This document shows, piece by piece, positions 25,053 through 34,246 of a stretch of DNA of 64,000 nt (the first letter of the stretch is position 1; each line of letters opens with the position of its first letter). Origin of the DNA: Saprospiraceae bacterium (GTDB lineage: Bacteria; Bacteroidota; Bacteroidia; Chitinophagales; Saprospiraceae); assembly GCA_016787345.1 (NCBI GenBank), contig JAEUUU010000021.1:26029-90028 (forward strand), read 5' to 3'. A program made the position numbers and the translations under genes. A model generated the notes under the pieces. That model saw nothing but the letters and a program-made list of their open reading frames with translations. It searched no databases and was not told the DNA's origin.

Positions 25053-26182
25053 TCTTGCTTGTCGCTGTACGTGGTGGTAAAAATGGAGAACTTGAAACCC
25101 CGGCTGTCAAATCCGTAAGCCGTACCCTTTTCAAACCACAACCCTTTGGCGAAACCCATGCGCAGGTTTTCGTCGTGGTAAAGGTCGATTGTGATCAACC
25201 GGCCGCCGTACATGGCAGTAATGTCGGGCGCCAGGGTGTGCCCCACAATCATGCGGCGGGCGCCGGCAAAGATCAGCACATCAGTCATTTCCTCACTGGT
25301 CATCAGGCCTTTGGCTGCGCCCCGGTACCAGAAAATTCCGGTTTGGCGGCTGAATATTTCTTTGGCGAAAGGATCGTTGATCGCGGCGTGCTCGTAGCCC
25401 AGGTATTTGCGGGCAATCCGGTTGATGTCGGTCAGCGCAAGGCCGGTTTTCGCCAGTTCCGGGCTAATGCCGCCGTGGCAAAACACCTGACTGCCAATGC
25501 GTTCGACGGCATTTTTGGTACGCAACCAGCGGCCCAGCTCCGTATCTTCGGCATACCAGCGCGTGTAGTCTTCGCCGATCAGGCGAGCGTTGTCGAGGTA
25601 TTTATTGCGCACGTAGCGGGTATCGCCCTGCAGGTTGAGCACTTCATGGTTGCCCAGAATAAAGTGCAAACGTCCACCGGCGGCCAGGGCTTCGGGTTCG
25701 AGTTTGTAGGCCAGCCACAGGCACTCGGTGACATTCAGTCCGCGATCAAAATAATCGCCCAGCAACACCAGATGGCCGTTGCCAAAAATCCATTGAAATT
25801 GATCGTTGATCACACCGGCCGACAGCAACAGCATTTTGAACGCTTCAAAATTGCCTTCTATATCCGAAATGACCAGCATGCGTTCGGGCTCCGGATATAT
25901 TTCCGGCGCGGTGTTCAACTGAGTCTGAAGTGGAAAAGTGAACTGGTCGCCGAGGTCGGGTAGCATGCAGGTAAGGCGCGCAACTTTCCGGTCCGGATAA
26001 ACATCTGTCACGACCACAGTCGCCGTATCGCGGCGCTGTACCGATTTAACAACAACATTGGGGCCGCGGTAAAAAACATGCGGTCCGTCGGCATCTGCGC
26101 GGGAAACATCGAACGGATCACCTGCCACGACAAGCAACGGCAAAGCGCCCAACAACACGGAAAGGAAACCTCTCATCACCAT
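25049..26182 (-). CDS. Exported calcineurin-like metallophosphoesterase
   Basis: A 377-aa protein with a signal peptide (MRGFLSVLLGALPLLVVAG), so probably periplasmic. The PPP-type metal motifs are in order: VISDIEGNFEAF, LLGDYFDRG, FILGNHEVLNL, CHGGISPEL and IVGHTLAPD. The layout resembles Shewanella-like/bacterial PPP phosphatases; protein phosphatase or other phosphoester activity is possible. Either of two Met codons (26182 or 26176) may start it. It overlaps the convergent kinase gene by 4 nt. Confidence 0.85.
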   Translation of the reverse strand: MVMRGFLSVLLGALPLLVVAGDPFDVSRADADGPHVFYRGPNVVVKSVQRRDTATVVVTDVYPDRKVARLTCMLPDLGDQFTFPLQTQLNTAPEIYPEPERMLVISDIEGNFEAFKMLLLSAGVINDQFQWIFGNGHLVLLGDYFDRGLNVTECLWLAYKLEPEALAAGGRLHFILGNHEVLNLQGDTRYVRNKYLDNARLIGEDYTRWYAEDTELGRWLRTKNAVERIGSQVFCHGGISPELAKTGLALTDINRIARKYLGYEHAAINDPFAKEIFSRQTGIFWYRGAAKGLMTSEEMTDVLIFAGARRMIVGHTLAPDITAMYGGRLITIDLYHDENLRMGFAKGLWFEKGTAYGFDSRGFKFSIFTTTYSDKQD

Positions 26183-26312
26183 GACAGCGTAGTTTTTGTT
26201 CTCAAAGAGGGAGACGAACATACGGGTTTTCCGTCACCCCCGAACAAAAAACCTTCCGGGTGGGCATCCTGGCCGTGTAAAGTGTTTGCCAAACAGAATT
26301 TTAGCCAAACAT

Positions 26313-26346
26313 AAAAAAGCCGGCGATTCAGTAGAATCAGCCGGCC
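26313..26346 (-). terminator. Intrinsic terminator downstream of the DoxX-like gene
   Basis: On the minus strand GCCGGCTGATTC pairs with GAATCGCCGGC around a 4-nt loop and is followed by TTTTTTAT. It ends the minus-strand transcript of the 26492-29723 genes. Confidence 0.75.
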
Positions 26347-26491
26347 GGAATTTGTTTTCACAGCATAATATTTCAAAACACCATTTCACCACCGACAATC
26401 CATTGGGAATTCATTTGCTTTTTTCTGACGCTGACCTGACGATTTCTTTCGTCGAAAATTTGTCTGGCGAGAGCCCTCGCATGGCTGGCGG

Positions 26492-27043
26492 CTAACGCGC
26501 CAGGTTGATCAGGAACTGCTCGACTACCAGCATCAGCAGGACAAAAGCCATGGATACGCCCAGCGTCGACCACTTGCTCTGGCGCATGGCCATCGGAACC
26601 GGACCTTCGGTAAGAATATCCAGGGCGCGGCGTACTTGCGCTCTGTTGATGTACAACACCAGCAACAGCAAAAACAGGTAAACGATCGCGCTGGCAATTG
26701 CGCCCGACACTTCAAACACTGTGTCGACGACAACAATATTGGCCATGACCGGTATCAAAATGGCGACGCCGATCAGTTTGGTCCGGTTCCACAACAACAG
26801 CCAGGCGCCGAGTATCTGCGTCATCCCGATGAAGAAGATGTAGGCTGTGGAATAACCGAAGAACGTCCAGGCCAGGTCGAAAGGCGAAGCGTCGGCCAGG
26901 GTTTGCTGCGCGATTTCGGGGGGCAGATGCCCTTTCCGGTAAAATTGGCCGCCCATGATTTTTCCCCAACCGTAGACATTGAGAAAAAGGAATACGTGTA
27001 TGCGGGCGGCCAATTCGAGACCGTTGATCCAAAGATTTTTCAT
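26492..27043 (-). CDS. DoxX-like integral membrane protein
   Basis: A 183-aa protein with four hydrophobic segments. It starts MKNLWINGLELAARIHVFLF; the loops VYGWGKIMGGQFYRKG and GMTQILGAWLLLWNRTKLIG, the latter with Gly-Ala before the third helix, resemble DoxX/DoxD-type proteins. Function in this family is mostly undefined (some link to redox or oxidative stress). It follows the PspC/GIN gene by 31 nt on the same strand and shares its terminator, so it belongs to the PadR-controlled unit by inference. Confidence 0.65.
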   Translation of the reverse strand: MKNLWINGLELAARIHVFLFLNVYGWGKIMGGQFYRKGHLPPEIAQQTLADASPFDLAWTFFGYSTAYIFFIGMTQILGAWLLLWNRTKLIGVAILIPVMANIVVVDTVFEVSGAIASAIVYLFLLLLVLYINRAQVRRALDILTEGPVPMAMRQSKWSTLGVSMAFVLLMLVVEQFLINLAR

Positions 27044-27074
27044 TGTGCAGGTGCAGTGTTGGTCAACCTTATTT

Positions 27075-29243
27075 TCAGTTTTCCGTACCGAGTTCTACTA
27101 CATTGGCATCGCCGTCGACTTTGACCTCGCTTTGGCTGTCTTTTTTCACACGAGCCGTCGATTTTGCGTGCACGCGGGCTTTGGAGCCGTCTTTGGCGGA
27201 AATATCGATTTCATTGACCCGGTAGCCGGAAGCTTCAAGTACGGCGCCTTCCGTCAGTTTGACGTCCAGGTACCCGCCTTCGCCGGTGAGTTCGATCTGG
27301 GAAGCGCCGATCTGGAGCAGTTCCAGATTTTGAAGGACATCGATGTAAGCCTTGATTTGCGAGGTTCCGCGCGCGGATATCGAGGCTCTTCCTTCCTCAA
27401 AACCGCGAATGACGACGGGACCGGTGTTGTTGGCATACAGCGAGGTAAATACCGGCGCTTCCATGTAGATTTTGACCCGGCCGCCGGTCGATTTACCTTC
27501 TGTAGTAAACGTGATCTTTTCACCGGTTCGGATGACTTTGACCAATTCGCGATCGGCAGGGGCGCCTTCGATCCGGAAGATGAAATTGTCGCCTTTGTTG
27601 ATTTCCGTGCTGAAATCGCCTTCCAGGATAAAGTTTTCAAAATTGCGGCCGCCTTTGTAATCACGATCTCCGAATGCCGGGCAATCGGCACAGGTAAGCC
27701 CTTTGGAAGTCATGAGAAATACGCGGTTGGGATAGTCGGATATGTAATAATCGCTGTTGTCATCGGCGTAGTCCACATCATGCACCCGGTGATTGATCCG
27801 GTCGCCAAAGACGATGTATTTGCCCTCGGGGACGGTGATGGTCAGCCGGACGTTTTGCGCCCGCCATTTCTGGCCTTTGGGAATGCCGTAGTAGGAAGGT
27901 ACGCGCAGTACGTTGCCGTCGCGAACGATATTAAACTCCGTTTTGGTCGCATTATCGAGCGCATCGCTGTTGGAACTGCCGCGAGCGGTGATGTTCTGGA
28001 CGCATTCGAAACGATTGGAATCACCGCGCCGCACGCGGATATCCACCAGATCATTGATTTCGAGCCGGTCGTTGCCCAGGATGACGTCGTTGCCGAAAAC
28101 ATCGCGGGTATCGTCGCCCGACAATTGGCCGGCCCATTCGATTCGCAGGGTATCGGAGTTAAAATCCTGCAGGTCGAGCGTGCGGGTCAGGGTGCCGCTT
28201 TGGCGGAAATCCTTGGAAGCCATGGCAACCAGCACAAGCCCGGAGCAAAGATTGATCGTCCAGAAAACAGCCAGGCTCGCCGTGGCCCAACCGGGCGTGC
28301 GCACCCCGAAAAGCAGGCGGACGAAGAACAAACACAGGCCGAGAATCGGCAGTCCCAAAATGAAGAAGATATTGGCAAAACCCAGGTAGTTCAGTCCGCC
28401 CGACAGGGGGCTCATGTAGTCGAGAAGGGGGGCGGCAGTGATCATGCCGAAGATGCCGCCCGCCCAGGAGACCAACAGGGCAACAAAGAGCCCGACGCCG
28501 ATCAAAATGCCGATCAGTACGGCAAATTTCGCTATGAAACGAATCACGAAACCGAAGATCTGGCCGATGACCGACATGCCGCTGGATACCGCGGCGCTTA
28601 AACTTCGATCAGCGTTTTTTTTTGAGCCGTACTCGTTGACTTTATTGCTGATGCGTTCGAAACCGTCTTCCACTTCGCGGGCGATATTGTCGACGTTGAT
28701 CTTTTCGCCGCGCATCGACAAGCGGTCGGCGGCTGTTTTGGCCGGCGGCACCAGAATCCAGAGCAGCAGGTAAGCCGGTACCCAGAAGCCGGCGGAGAGG
28801 AAGGTCAGGAGCACAAAAATGAGGCGCATCCAGACCGGGTCGTTCATGCCGAAGTAGGCGGCGAGGCCGGAGCAAACACCGCCGACGGTTGCGTCTTCCT
28901 CGTCGCGGAAGAGGCGTTTGCCGGTGCGGATAGCCGGGCCGCCGGATTTGCCGGAGGAAGAAGTTTTTTTGTTATCGACCGGTTCGGCGCCGAAATCTTC
29001 GGGTTTGCCCATGATCTCGACGGCGGCTTCCACATCGGGGAGCATGACGATGGTGCGCGAGCCCATGCTGCCGGAGATCAGTTCGCCCAGGCGGCTTTCG
29101 ATATCGCGAAGGATTTCGTCGCGGCCGTCGCTTTCGGAAAATCGCCGGCGTATGCTATCCAGGTAGGCCGCAAGATATTCGTAGGCATCGTCGTCGATGG
29201 TGATGGCGTAGCCTCCGAGATTGATATTCAAGACCTTATTCAT
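27075..29243 (-). CDS. PspC-domain membrane protein with C-terminal DUF2807 (GIN) region
   Basis: A 722-aa protein. Residues ~1-85 form a cytoplasmic region (LGGYAITIDDDAYEYLAAYL). A PspC domain at ~105-170 (RDEEDATVGGVCSGLAAYFG) contains the first membrane helix, followed by about four more helices to ~370. The C-terminal half (~400-710) is beta-rich and ends in short DUF2807-like repeats (INKGDNFIFRIEGAPAD, VFTSLYANNTGPVVIRGF). Such PadR-PspC-GIN operons are common in Bacteroidota and are thought to respond to envelope stress. The padR gene lies 63 nt upstream. Confidence 0.82.
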   Translation of the reverse strand: MNKVLNINLGGYAITIDDDAYEYLAAYLDSIRRRFSESDGRDEILRDIESRLGELISGSMGSRTIVMLPDVEAAVEIMGKPEDFGAEPVDNKKTSSSGKSGGPAIRTGKRLFRDEEDATVGGVCSGLAAYFGMNDPVWMRLIFVLLTFLSAGFWVPAYLLLWILVPPAKTAADRLSMRGEKINVDNIAREVEDGFERISNKVNEYGSKKNADRSLSAAVSSGMSVIGQIFGFVIRFIAKFAVLIGILIGVGLFVALLVSWAGGIFGMITAAPLLDYMSPLSGGLNYLGFANIFFILGLPILGLCLFFVRLLFGVRTPGWATASLAVFWTINLCSGLVLVAMASKDFRQSGTLTRTLDLQDFNSDTLRIEWAGQLSGDDTRDVFGNDVILGNDRLEINDLVDIRVRRGDSNRFECVQNITARGSSNSDALDNATKTEFNIVRDGNVLRVPSYYGIPKGQKWRAQNVRLTITVPEGKYIVFGDRINHRVHDVDYADDNSDYYISDYPNRVFLMTSKGLTCADCPAFGDRDYKGGRNFENFILEGDFSTEINKGDNFIFRIEGAPADRELVKVIRTGEKITFTTEGKSTGGRVKIYMEAPVFTSLYANNTGPVVIRGFEEGRASISARGTSQIKAYIDVLQNLELLQIGASQIELTGEGGYLDVKLTEGAVLEASGYRVNEIDISAKDGSKARVHAKSTARVKKDSQSEVKVDGDANVVELGTEN

Positions 29244-29306
29244 AGTAGTCGGAAGTATCGAGGGGGTGAGGTGAAAGTTGGAATGGTTGTTTTTTCAGGA
29301 AAAAAC

Positions 29307-29723
29307 TTATTCGCCACTTGGCGGCATCGGCTCGATGTTGAGCGCCGGGGGCGTCTTTTTGGCCGATGATTTTTTGGAAGCCGGTTTTTCATCGGCAGCG
29401 CCGTAGAGCGTCTGCGCGACGGACTCGACCAGTTCCTGCCAACTGTCGGTCAGTTCCTGTAAAAACTGCCGGCCGGTGTCGGTGATATTGAAATACTTGC
29501 GGGGCGGACCCTGGGAGCCTTCTCGCCAGATGTAGTCCACCAGGCCGTCGTTTTTCAAGCGGATCAGCAGCGGGTACAACGTGCCTTCGACAATAAAGAG
29601 GTTGGTGCCCCGAAGTCGTTCAACGATTTCCGGCGGGTAGGTTTCCCGCTCGGCGATCACAGCCAGCACGCACATTTCCAGTACGCCTTTCCGCATTTGC
29701 GCTTTTGCATTTTTGATGTCCAT
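29307..29723 (-). CDS. PadR-family transcriptional regulator
   Basis: A 138-aa winged-helix repressor. The sequence starts MDIKNAKAQMRKGVLEMCVL; ETYPPEIVERLRGTNLF, VEGTLYPLLIRLKNDGLVDY and GPPRKYFNITDTGRQFLQEL are standard PadR motifs. A Lys/Ser-rich tail follows. It is the first gene of a unit with the PspC/GIN and DoxX-like genes and probably represses its own promoter through the palindrome at 29818-29837. Confidence 0.92.
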   Translation of the reverse strand: MDIKNAKAQMRKGVLEMCVLAVIAERETYPPEIVERLRGTNLFIVEGTLYPLLIRLKNDGLVDYIWREGSQGPPRKYFNITDTGRQFLQELTDSWQELVESVAQTLYGAADEKPASKKSSAKKTPPALNIEPMPPSGE

Positions 29724-29795
29724 GCGGTTATTTTTTTTTGAATTGAGTGTCCTTGGTTGTCCACAGTGTCAGGTTATTCAAAACAATTGACATTG

Positions 29796-29837
29796 CAAAT
29801 GTAATGGCTTTTGAAGGTACCTTGCAATACAAGGATA
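29796..29837 (-). promoter_or_regulatory. padR promoter with overlapping candidate PadR operator
   Basis: On the minus strand TTG (29825-29827) and TACATTTG (29796-29803) are separated by 21 nt, an excellent -33/-7 pair for the Bacteroidota housekeeping sigma factor. The -33 box lies inside the imperfect palindrome TACCTTG-CAATA-CAAGGATA (29818-29837). Binding there would block the promoter, consistent with PadR autorepression. Confidence 0.6.
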
Positions 29838-29848
29838 CTTTTTTTTGA

Positions 29849-29883
29849 AAAAGGCGCAACGGGTTTCGCTGCGCCTTTTTTAT
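29849..29883. terminator. Bidirectional hairpin terminator
   Basis: AAGGCGCA (29851-29858) pairs with TGCGCCTT (29870-29877), with A-rich sequence on the left and TTTTTT on the right. It terminates minus-strand transcription from the gene at 29985 before the padR promoter. The rest of 29724-29984 holds only the padR promoter. Confidence 0.75.
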
Positions 29884-29984
29884 AAAAAACTCATTTTCAA
29901 TTTATTAAAAACAATTCCGCATCTCGGACCCTTTCATCTTTTTCGACTAAATTATGCCTGTGTTCGGTCAAATTCGTCGCCACC

Positions 29985-30719
29985 CTACTCTTCCACCACA
30001 AATTTCTTCATGACCACCATCTCTCCGGACCACAGCCGGAGGTAATAAACACCACCTGGAATCACGCCGAAACGGATCTTTGCTTCGCCCCCGGAAACGC
30101 CACTGCGCAACACTCGACCGGCCTGGTCGTAAATCTCGAAACGATCGAATGCCAGCCCGCGGACCTCAATTTCATCCCGCGCGGGCACCGGGAACAGTTG
30201 CGGGGCAGGCGCGGCAGTTTCGTTGGCAGCTGTACACGTTATCACGTCGATGTTGTAAAAGGTAACCGTGACTGCCCCGCCGGGTTGTGTGGTGGTTTGC
30301 ATGTAAATGGCATCGGACGGCGGATTGATGCCTGCAAACGGGCAATTATTGCAGTTGATATAAAAGCCAGGCTGCCAGTCGTACGTAGCGCCGGGATCGC
30401 CGGGCTGCCCGATAAACTGCGTGCTTCCCGCGCACATTTGCACGTCGACGCCGCCCACAACCGTTGCGCAGTAGATGTCGGAATAAATGCCTTGCTGGCA
30501 AAACGACACGCAGGATGCCAGTGAATCGTCGATCAACAGATTCGTTCCGATCGGCAGATTATACAACCCGATCGGCGCCGAACAAGGCATTAGCAGGCCG
30601 GCGGCAGTGCTGAGCAGATTGCATTCCACTCCCGGCACCACCGTAGCCGGCGTGTTGCAATGGTTCTGGGCAATCAGGGTTTGCGACAGCAGAAGAAAGG
30701 CAAAAACGATATTTTTCAT
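29985..30719 (-). CDS. Small secreted cysteine-rich protein with T9SS type A sorting domain
   Basis: A 244-aa exported protein with signal peptide MKNIVFAFLLLSQTLIAQ. The mature part is Cys-rich (HCNTPATVVPGVECNLL, CVSFCQQGIYSDIYC, NCNNCPFAG) with no recognised enzymatic motif. The C-terminal ~75 residues (LFPVPARDEIEVRGL, FEIYDQAGRVL, GVYYLRLWSGE, KKFVVEE) are a type A T9SS domain, so it should be secreted across the outer membrane. Function unknown. It lies between two terminators and appears monocistronic. Confidence 0.75.
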   Translation of the reverse strand: MKNIVFAFLLLSQTLIAQNHCNTPATVVPGVECNLLSTAAGLLMPCSAPIGLYNLPIGTNLLIDDSLASCVSFCQQGIYSDIYCATVVGGVDVQMCAGSTQFIGQPGDPGATYDWQPGFYINCNNCPFAGINPPSDAIYMQTTTQPGGAVTVTFYNIDVITCTAANETAAPAPQLFPVPARDEIEVRGLAFDRFEIYDQAGRVLRSGVSGGEAKIRFGVIPGGVYYLRLWSGEMVVMKKFVVEE

Positions 30720-30740
30720 AGCGAAACAGGTTGTGGTGAA

Positions 30741-30789
30741 AAAAACAATCCAGCAAAAGACGCATCGGGCGGCGCTTTTGCTGGATTGT
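30741..30789 (-). terminator. Intrinsic terminator downstream of the TPR gene
   Basis: ACAATCCAGCAAAAG (30745-30759) and CTTTTGCTGGATTGT (30775-30789) form a perfect 15-bp stem with a 15-nt loop. On the minus strand it is followed by a T run, so it ends transcription from the TPR gene at 30813-32975. Confidence 0.85.
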
Positions 30790-30812
30790 CTCCTGTAATT
30801 TTTCCGGTACTC

Positions 30813-32975
30813 CTAGCCCCTCGTATTCCGCTTTACTTTTTCAACGATGCCCGGGAAAGCCGGGTCGCTGCGCAGGGGGTCGAGGCTTTTTTCCATATCG
30901 AACCAGTGCGGCTCGTCGAAACCCATATCGGCGGCTTTGCGGAGGTATTCTATTGCTTTGGCGTAGTCTTTTTTCTGGGCGTAATAAGCGCCCCAGTTGC
31001 GGTACACCCAGCTGTTGTCGGGTAGCAGTTCCTGCGAGCGGGAAAGGCATTCGGGTACTTGCTCGAGTTGGCCGTTTTTGAGGTAGGCGTAGCCCAGGTT
31101 GTTGAGGGCGTAGGCCAGGTCGAGATTATAAATTTCGGGGAACTCCTTATGCTGACGTACCCGCGTATCGCGTGCGCGTTCGAGCATTTCAATGGCTTCG
31201 GGCAGTTTGTTCTGGTCGACGTAGAACAAACCGAGGTTGTTTTCGGAACGGGCCACGTCGTTTTCGTACACCTGGGGCTGGTCTTTGGCCAGTTGCAGAA
31301 ACAGTTCCAGCGTGTTTTTATAGTATTGTTCTGCTTTATCGAATTGTCCCTGCATGGCATACAAAACACCCAGGTTGTTGTACACCGAGGCGAGGGCGCT
31401 GGTATGCTGCCCGGGCTCTTCTTTTTCCAGTTGTTGCCGGATGGCCAGCGTCCGGTAAAAAAGCGTTTCCGCGCCTTTCATGTCGTGCATATATTCGAGC
31501 AGCACGCCATAGTTATTCAATGCAGTGGCCAGATCGCCCCGGTAAGTGGAATCCTGTTCAGCCAGGCGTTCATATACGCCAAGGCAGAGAGTGTACGATT
31601 CCTGGCTTTTTTTGAGGTCCTTTTTGTTGTTGTACATTTCACCCAGATAGCCCAGGGTTTGCGCCCAATTGTCTTCGTATTCTTCTGGATCGAGCACGGC
31701 CAGTTTGCCATAGATTGTACGGGCCTCGATGAAGCTTTTTTCGGCACGCCGGAAATCCGATTTTTCCGAATAGATCGAGCCCAGTTTCAACAAGGCATCG
31801 GCCAGATAATCTTCGTAGCTCAGGGGATGTACTTCGGCCAGATCGCGCCAGCGGTTGCTCGACTCGACCAGCAATTCTTCGGCTTTGTCAAATTTCTGGT
31901 TGGTGTCGACATACAAAACCCCCAGGTTGTAGGTGACGGAAGCCAGGTTGGAGTAGTAACTTTCCGGATATACCTGCGAGGGGCGGCGGTAGATGGCCAG
32001 GGCTTCCACAAAACACGCTTCGGATCGGACATAGTCTTCGTTGGTCATATACAGCGCGCCGGTATTGTTCAGCAATTCCGCCAGGGCATACTGATAACGC
32101 TCCGGATTGCTTTTTGCCAGCGGGCGGCACACTTCCAGCGCCTTTTGGTAGGCGGCGAGGCTGTGGGCGGCGTCTCCGTAGAGGTGATAGCAGCTGCCCA
32201 GATTGGTTTGCGCCATCAGCCAGAGGCCGGTATCCCGTTGCGCCCAGCTGCTTTCCGCGCAAGCACCAAACCACTCGATCGCCTCTATGTATTCATTATG
32301 ATCCATAAAAAAGCCGGCATATTCCATCATAATACCGGTCTGAGGGTCGCATTCGATGGCGCGTTTGAAATAATGGGTTACGGAAATTTCATTGGTTCTG
32401 CTGTATTCGTAAGCGGCGCCGGTCAGATTGGCCAGCAACAGCCATTCGCGGGCGAGCAGGGCCCTTCGCGGGTCGTCGGGAGCGGCATCCACGATCGAAG
32501 CGGTTTCTTTTTCGAGTTCGGTAACCGGGATCGACTGCACGGCTTCTTCCAGCTTGCCCTGGGTAAACAGCCGGCGGGCGTTCTTCGTCCGCTTCGACTG
32601 GGCCGGCAATTCGTCGAACGCCTTGGCCAACAGCCAGGCGTTGCTGCGGTAGTTTTCGAGGTATTGCTGCGCAAACCGGTATTCTTCCGTGCTTTTTTCC
32701 AGTTGCATCCGGATGTTTTCCTCCATGCGGGGCCGGTTGCCGGCGAGCAGCAACTCTTCCCGGTGCGCATCGATGACACCGCGCAAACGGGCGGAGTCGG
32801 TCTGCGCATTTTTGTAATCCAGGGAGTTTTTCAGCGTCTGGTTGTACATTTTATCTACTTCCTTGCTGCCGGTAACCGTTTCCAGTTTAATTCGGCGGAA
32901 GACGTGCAGCGGAGTTTGTGTAAAGCCGGGGCTGAGTACGACAAGCAGGAAAAGTCCTGCGATCCAGTTTTTCAT
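30813..32975 (-). CDS. Exported TPR-repeat protein (paralogue 1)
   Basis: A 720-aa protein with signal peptide MKNWIAGLFLLVVLSPGFTQ and a body of tetratricopeptide repeats, for example NNLGVLYAMQGQFDKAEQYY and NNLGLFYVDQNKLPEAIEML. The C-terminal SWVYRNWGAYYAQKKDYAKA and MEKSLDPLRSDPAF resemble the C-terminus of the gene at 34247-36028, so the two are paralogues placed on either side of metZ. TPRs bind other proteins; no catalytic domain is visible. The start at 32975 gives the signal peptide; a start at 33029 would overlap metZ. Confidence 0.8.
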   Translation of the reverse strand: MKNWIAGLFLLVVLSPGFTQTPLHVFRRIKLETVTGSKEVDKMYNQTLKNSLDYKNAQTDSARLRGVIDAHREELLLAGNRPRMEENIRMQLEKSTEEYRFAQQYLENYRSNAWLLAKAFDELPAQSKRTKNARRLFTQGKLEEAVQSIPVTELEKETASIVDAAPDDPRRALLAREWLLLANLTGAAYEYSRTNEISVTHYFKRAIECDPQTGIMMEYAGFFMDHNEYIEAIEWFGACAESSWAQRDTGLWLMAQTNLGSCYHLYGDAAHSLAAYQKALEVCRPLAKSNPERYQYALAELLNNTGALYMTNEDYVRSEACFVEALAIYRRPSQVYPESYYSNLASVTYNLGVLYVDTNQKFDKAEELLVESSNRWRDLAEVHPLSYEDYLADALLKLGSIYSEKSDFRRAEKSFIEARTIYGKLAVLDPEEYEDNWAQTLGYLGEMYNNKKDLKKSQESYTLCLGVYERLAEQDSTYRGDLATALNNYGVLLEYMHDMKGAETLFYRTLAIRQQLEKEEPGQHTSALASVYNNLGVLYAMQGQFDKAEQYYKNTLELFLQLAKDQPQVYENDVARSENNLGLFYVDQNKLPEAIEMLERARDTRVRQHKEFPEIYNLDLAYALNNLGYAYLKNGQLEQVPECLSRSQELLPDNSWVYRNWGAYYAQKKDYAKAIEYLRKAADMGFDEPHWFDMEKSLDPLRSDPAFPGIVEKVKRNTRG

Positions 32976-33028
32976 ACTTTTAATGAGAATGATGGTGAAA
33001 TAGGTGAACACCCGGCATACAGCAAACA

Positions 33029-34213
33029 TCAGGCCTTTTCCAACGCCTGTTCGATATCTGCCAGTATATCGCCAAAGGTCTCCAGTCCGACAGATATCCG
33101 CACAAGACCCGGAGTGATACCCACCGAGAGCCGTTCTTTTTCACTTAATTTCGAATGGGTCGTCGAGGAGGGGTGGGAGGCGATTGTCCGGCTGTCGCCG
33201 AGGTTGTTGGTGCGCGAAATCATGTTGAGCTGATTCAGAAAACGGCGGCCCGCTTCCACGCCGCCGGCGAGTTCGAAGGCCACGATGCCGCCGCCGTTGG
33301 TCATTTGACGGAGGGCGATGGCGTGCTGCGGATGGCTGGGCAGAAAGGGGTATTTGACGCGGGACAATTTCGGGTGTCCTTCCAACGCCTGCGCCAGCGC
33401 CAGGGCGTTGGCAGCGTGCTTTTCCATGCGCAAATGCAGGGTTTCCAGGCTTTTGCTCAATACCCAGGCGTTGAACGGGCTGAGCGAAGGGCCGGTGTTG
33501 CGGGTCATCAGGTAAAGTTCGTAGATCAGTTCTTCCCGCCCGACTACAACGCCGCCGAGCACGCGGCCCTGGCCGTCCATAAATTTGGTGGCCGAATGGA
33601 TCACCAGATCGGCGCCAAAGCGGATGGGTTGCTGCACCGCCGGCGTGGCAAAACAATTGTCAACGACGTACAGGACGTCATGCCGGCGGCAAATTTCTCC
33701 GACCCAGGCCAGATCGATGATGTCCAGTCCCGGATTCGAGGGTGTTTCCAGGTACAGCATTTTGGTATTGGGCCGGATCAGCGCTTCCAGTGTTTCCGGC
33801 CGGGTCATATCGAAATAAGTCGATGCTATGCCCCATTTCGGCAGGTATTTGGTCAAAATGGTGTGCGTGGAGCCGAATACTGCCGATGCCGACAGGATAT
33901 GATCGCCCTGGTTGAGAAAGGTCATAAAGATGGAAAACACGGCCGCCATGCCTGTTCCCGTAGCCACACCGGCTTCGGCGCCTTCGAGCGCGCACACCTT
34001 GTCGACAAACTCGTCGACCGTAGGATTGGAAAACCGGCTGTAAATATTGACGTCGAGGCTGTCGTCGGTGAATGCGGCAGCCATGTCTTCGGCCGAATCG
34101 TAGACAAAACTGGAGGTCAGAAACAGCGGGGTGCTGTGTTCTTTTTCGGCGGTGCGGCGGGTTTGGGTGCGAATAGCGAGGGTTTCGGGCCCCGGAGTGG
34201 ATGGTTCGGACAT
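33029..34213 (-). CDS. metZ: O-succinylhomoserine sulfhydrylase (Cys/Met metabolism PLP enzyme)
   Basis: A 394-aa PLP enzyme making homocysteine directly from O-succinyl- or O-acetylhomoserine and sulfide. Markers are IRTQTRRTAEKEHSTPLFLT at the N-terminus, YSRFSNPTVDEFVDKVCALE, ATGTGMAAVF, the PLP Asp/Cys region VVDNCFATP and the lysine in HSATKFMDGQGRVLGG, then THSKLSEKERLSVGITPGLV. The sequence is closer to MetZ than to cystathionine enzymes, but gamma-synthase activity cannot be excluded. It lies between two TPR paralogues and has its own promoter. Use of sulfide could connect with the SQR region. Confidence 0.85.
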   Translation of the reverse strand: MSEPSTPGPETLAIRTQTRRTAEKEHSTPLFLTSSFVYDSAEDMAAAFTDDSLDVNIYSRFSNPTVDEFVDKVCALEGAEAGVATGTGMAAVFSIFMTFLNQGDHILSASAVFGSTHTILTKYLPKWGIASTYFDMTRPETLEALIRPNTKMLYLETPSNPGLDIIDLAWVGEICRRHDVLYVVDNCFATPAVQQPIRFGADLVIHSATKFMDGQGRVLGGVVVGREELIYELYLMTRNTGPSLSPFNAWVLSKSLETLHLRMEKHAANALALAQALEGHPKLSRVKYPFLPSHPQHAIALRQMTNGGGIVAFELAGGVEAGRRFLNQLNMISRTNNLGDSRTIASHPSSTTHSKLSEKERLSVGITPGLVRISVGLETFGDILADIEQALEKA

Positions 34214-34230
34214 GCTGCTTGAGTTTGCTG

Positions 34231-34238
34231 CAAAGGTA
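34231..34238 (-). promoter_or_regulatory. -7 element TACCTTTG of metZ
   Basis: TACCTTTG on the minus strand matches TAnnTTTG and ends 17 nt before the metZ ATG. Confidence 0.5.
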
Positions 34239-34246
34239 GCCCTTCT

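Noticed and set aside
31059-33233. 724-codon plus-strand open frame opposite the TPR gene
   Set aside because: It mirrors the codon pattern of the TPR gene, has no recognisable domains, and the minus-strand frame has a signal peptide and clear TPRs.
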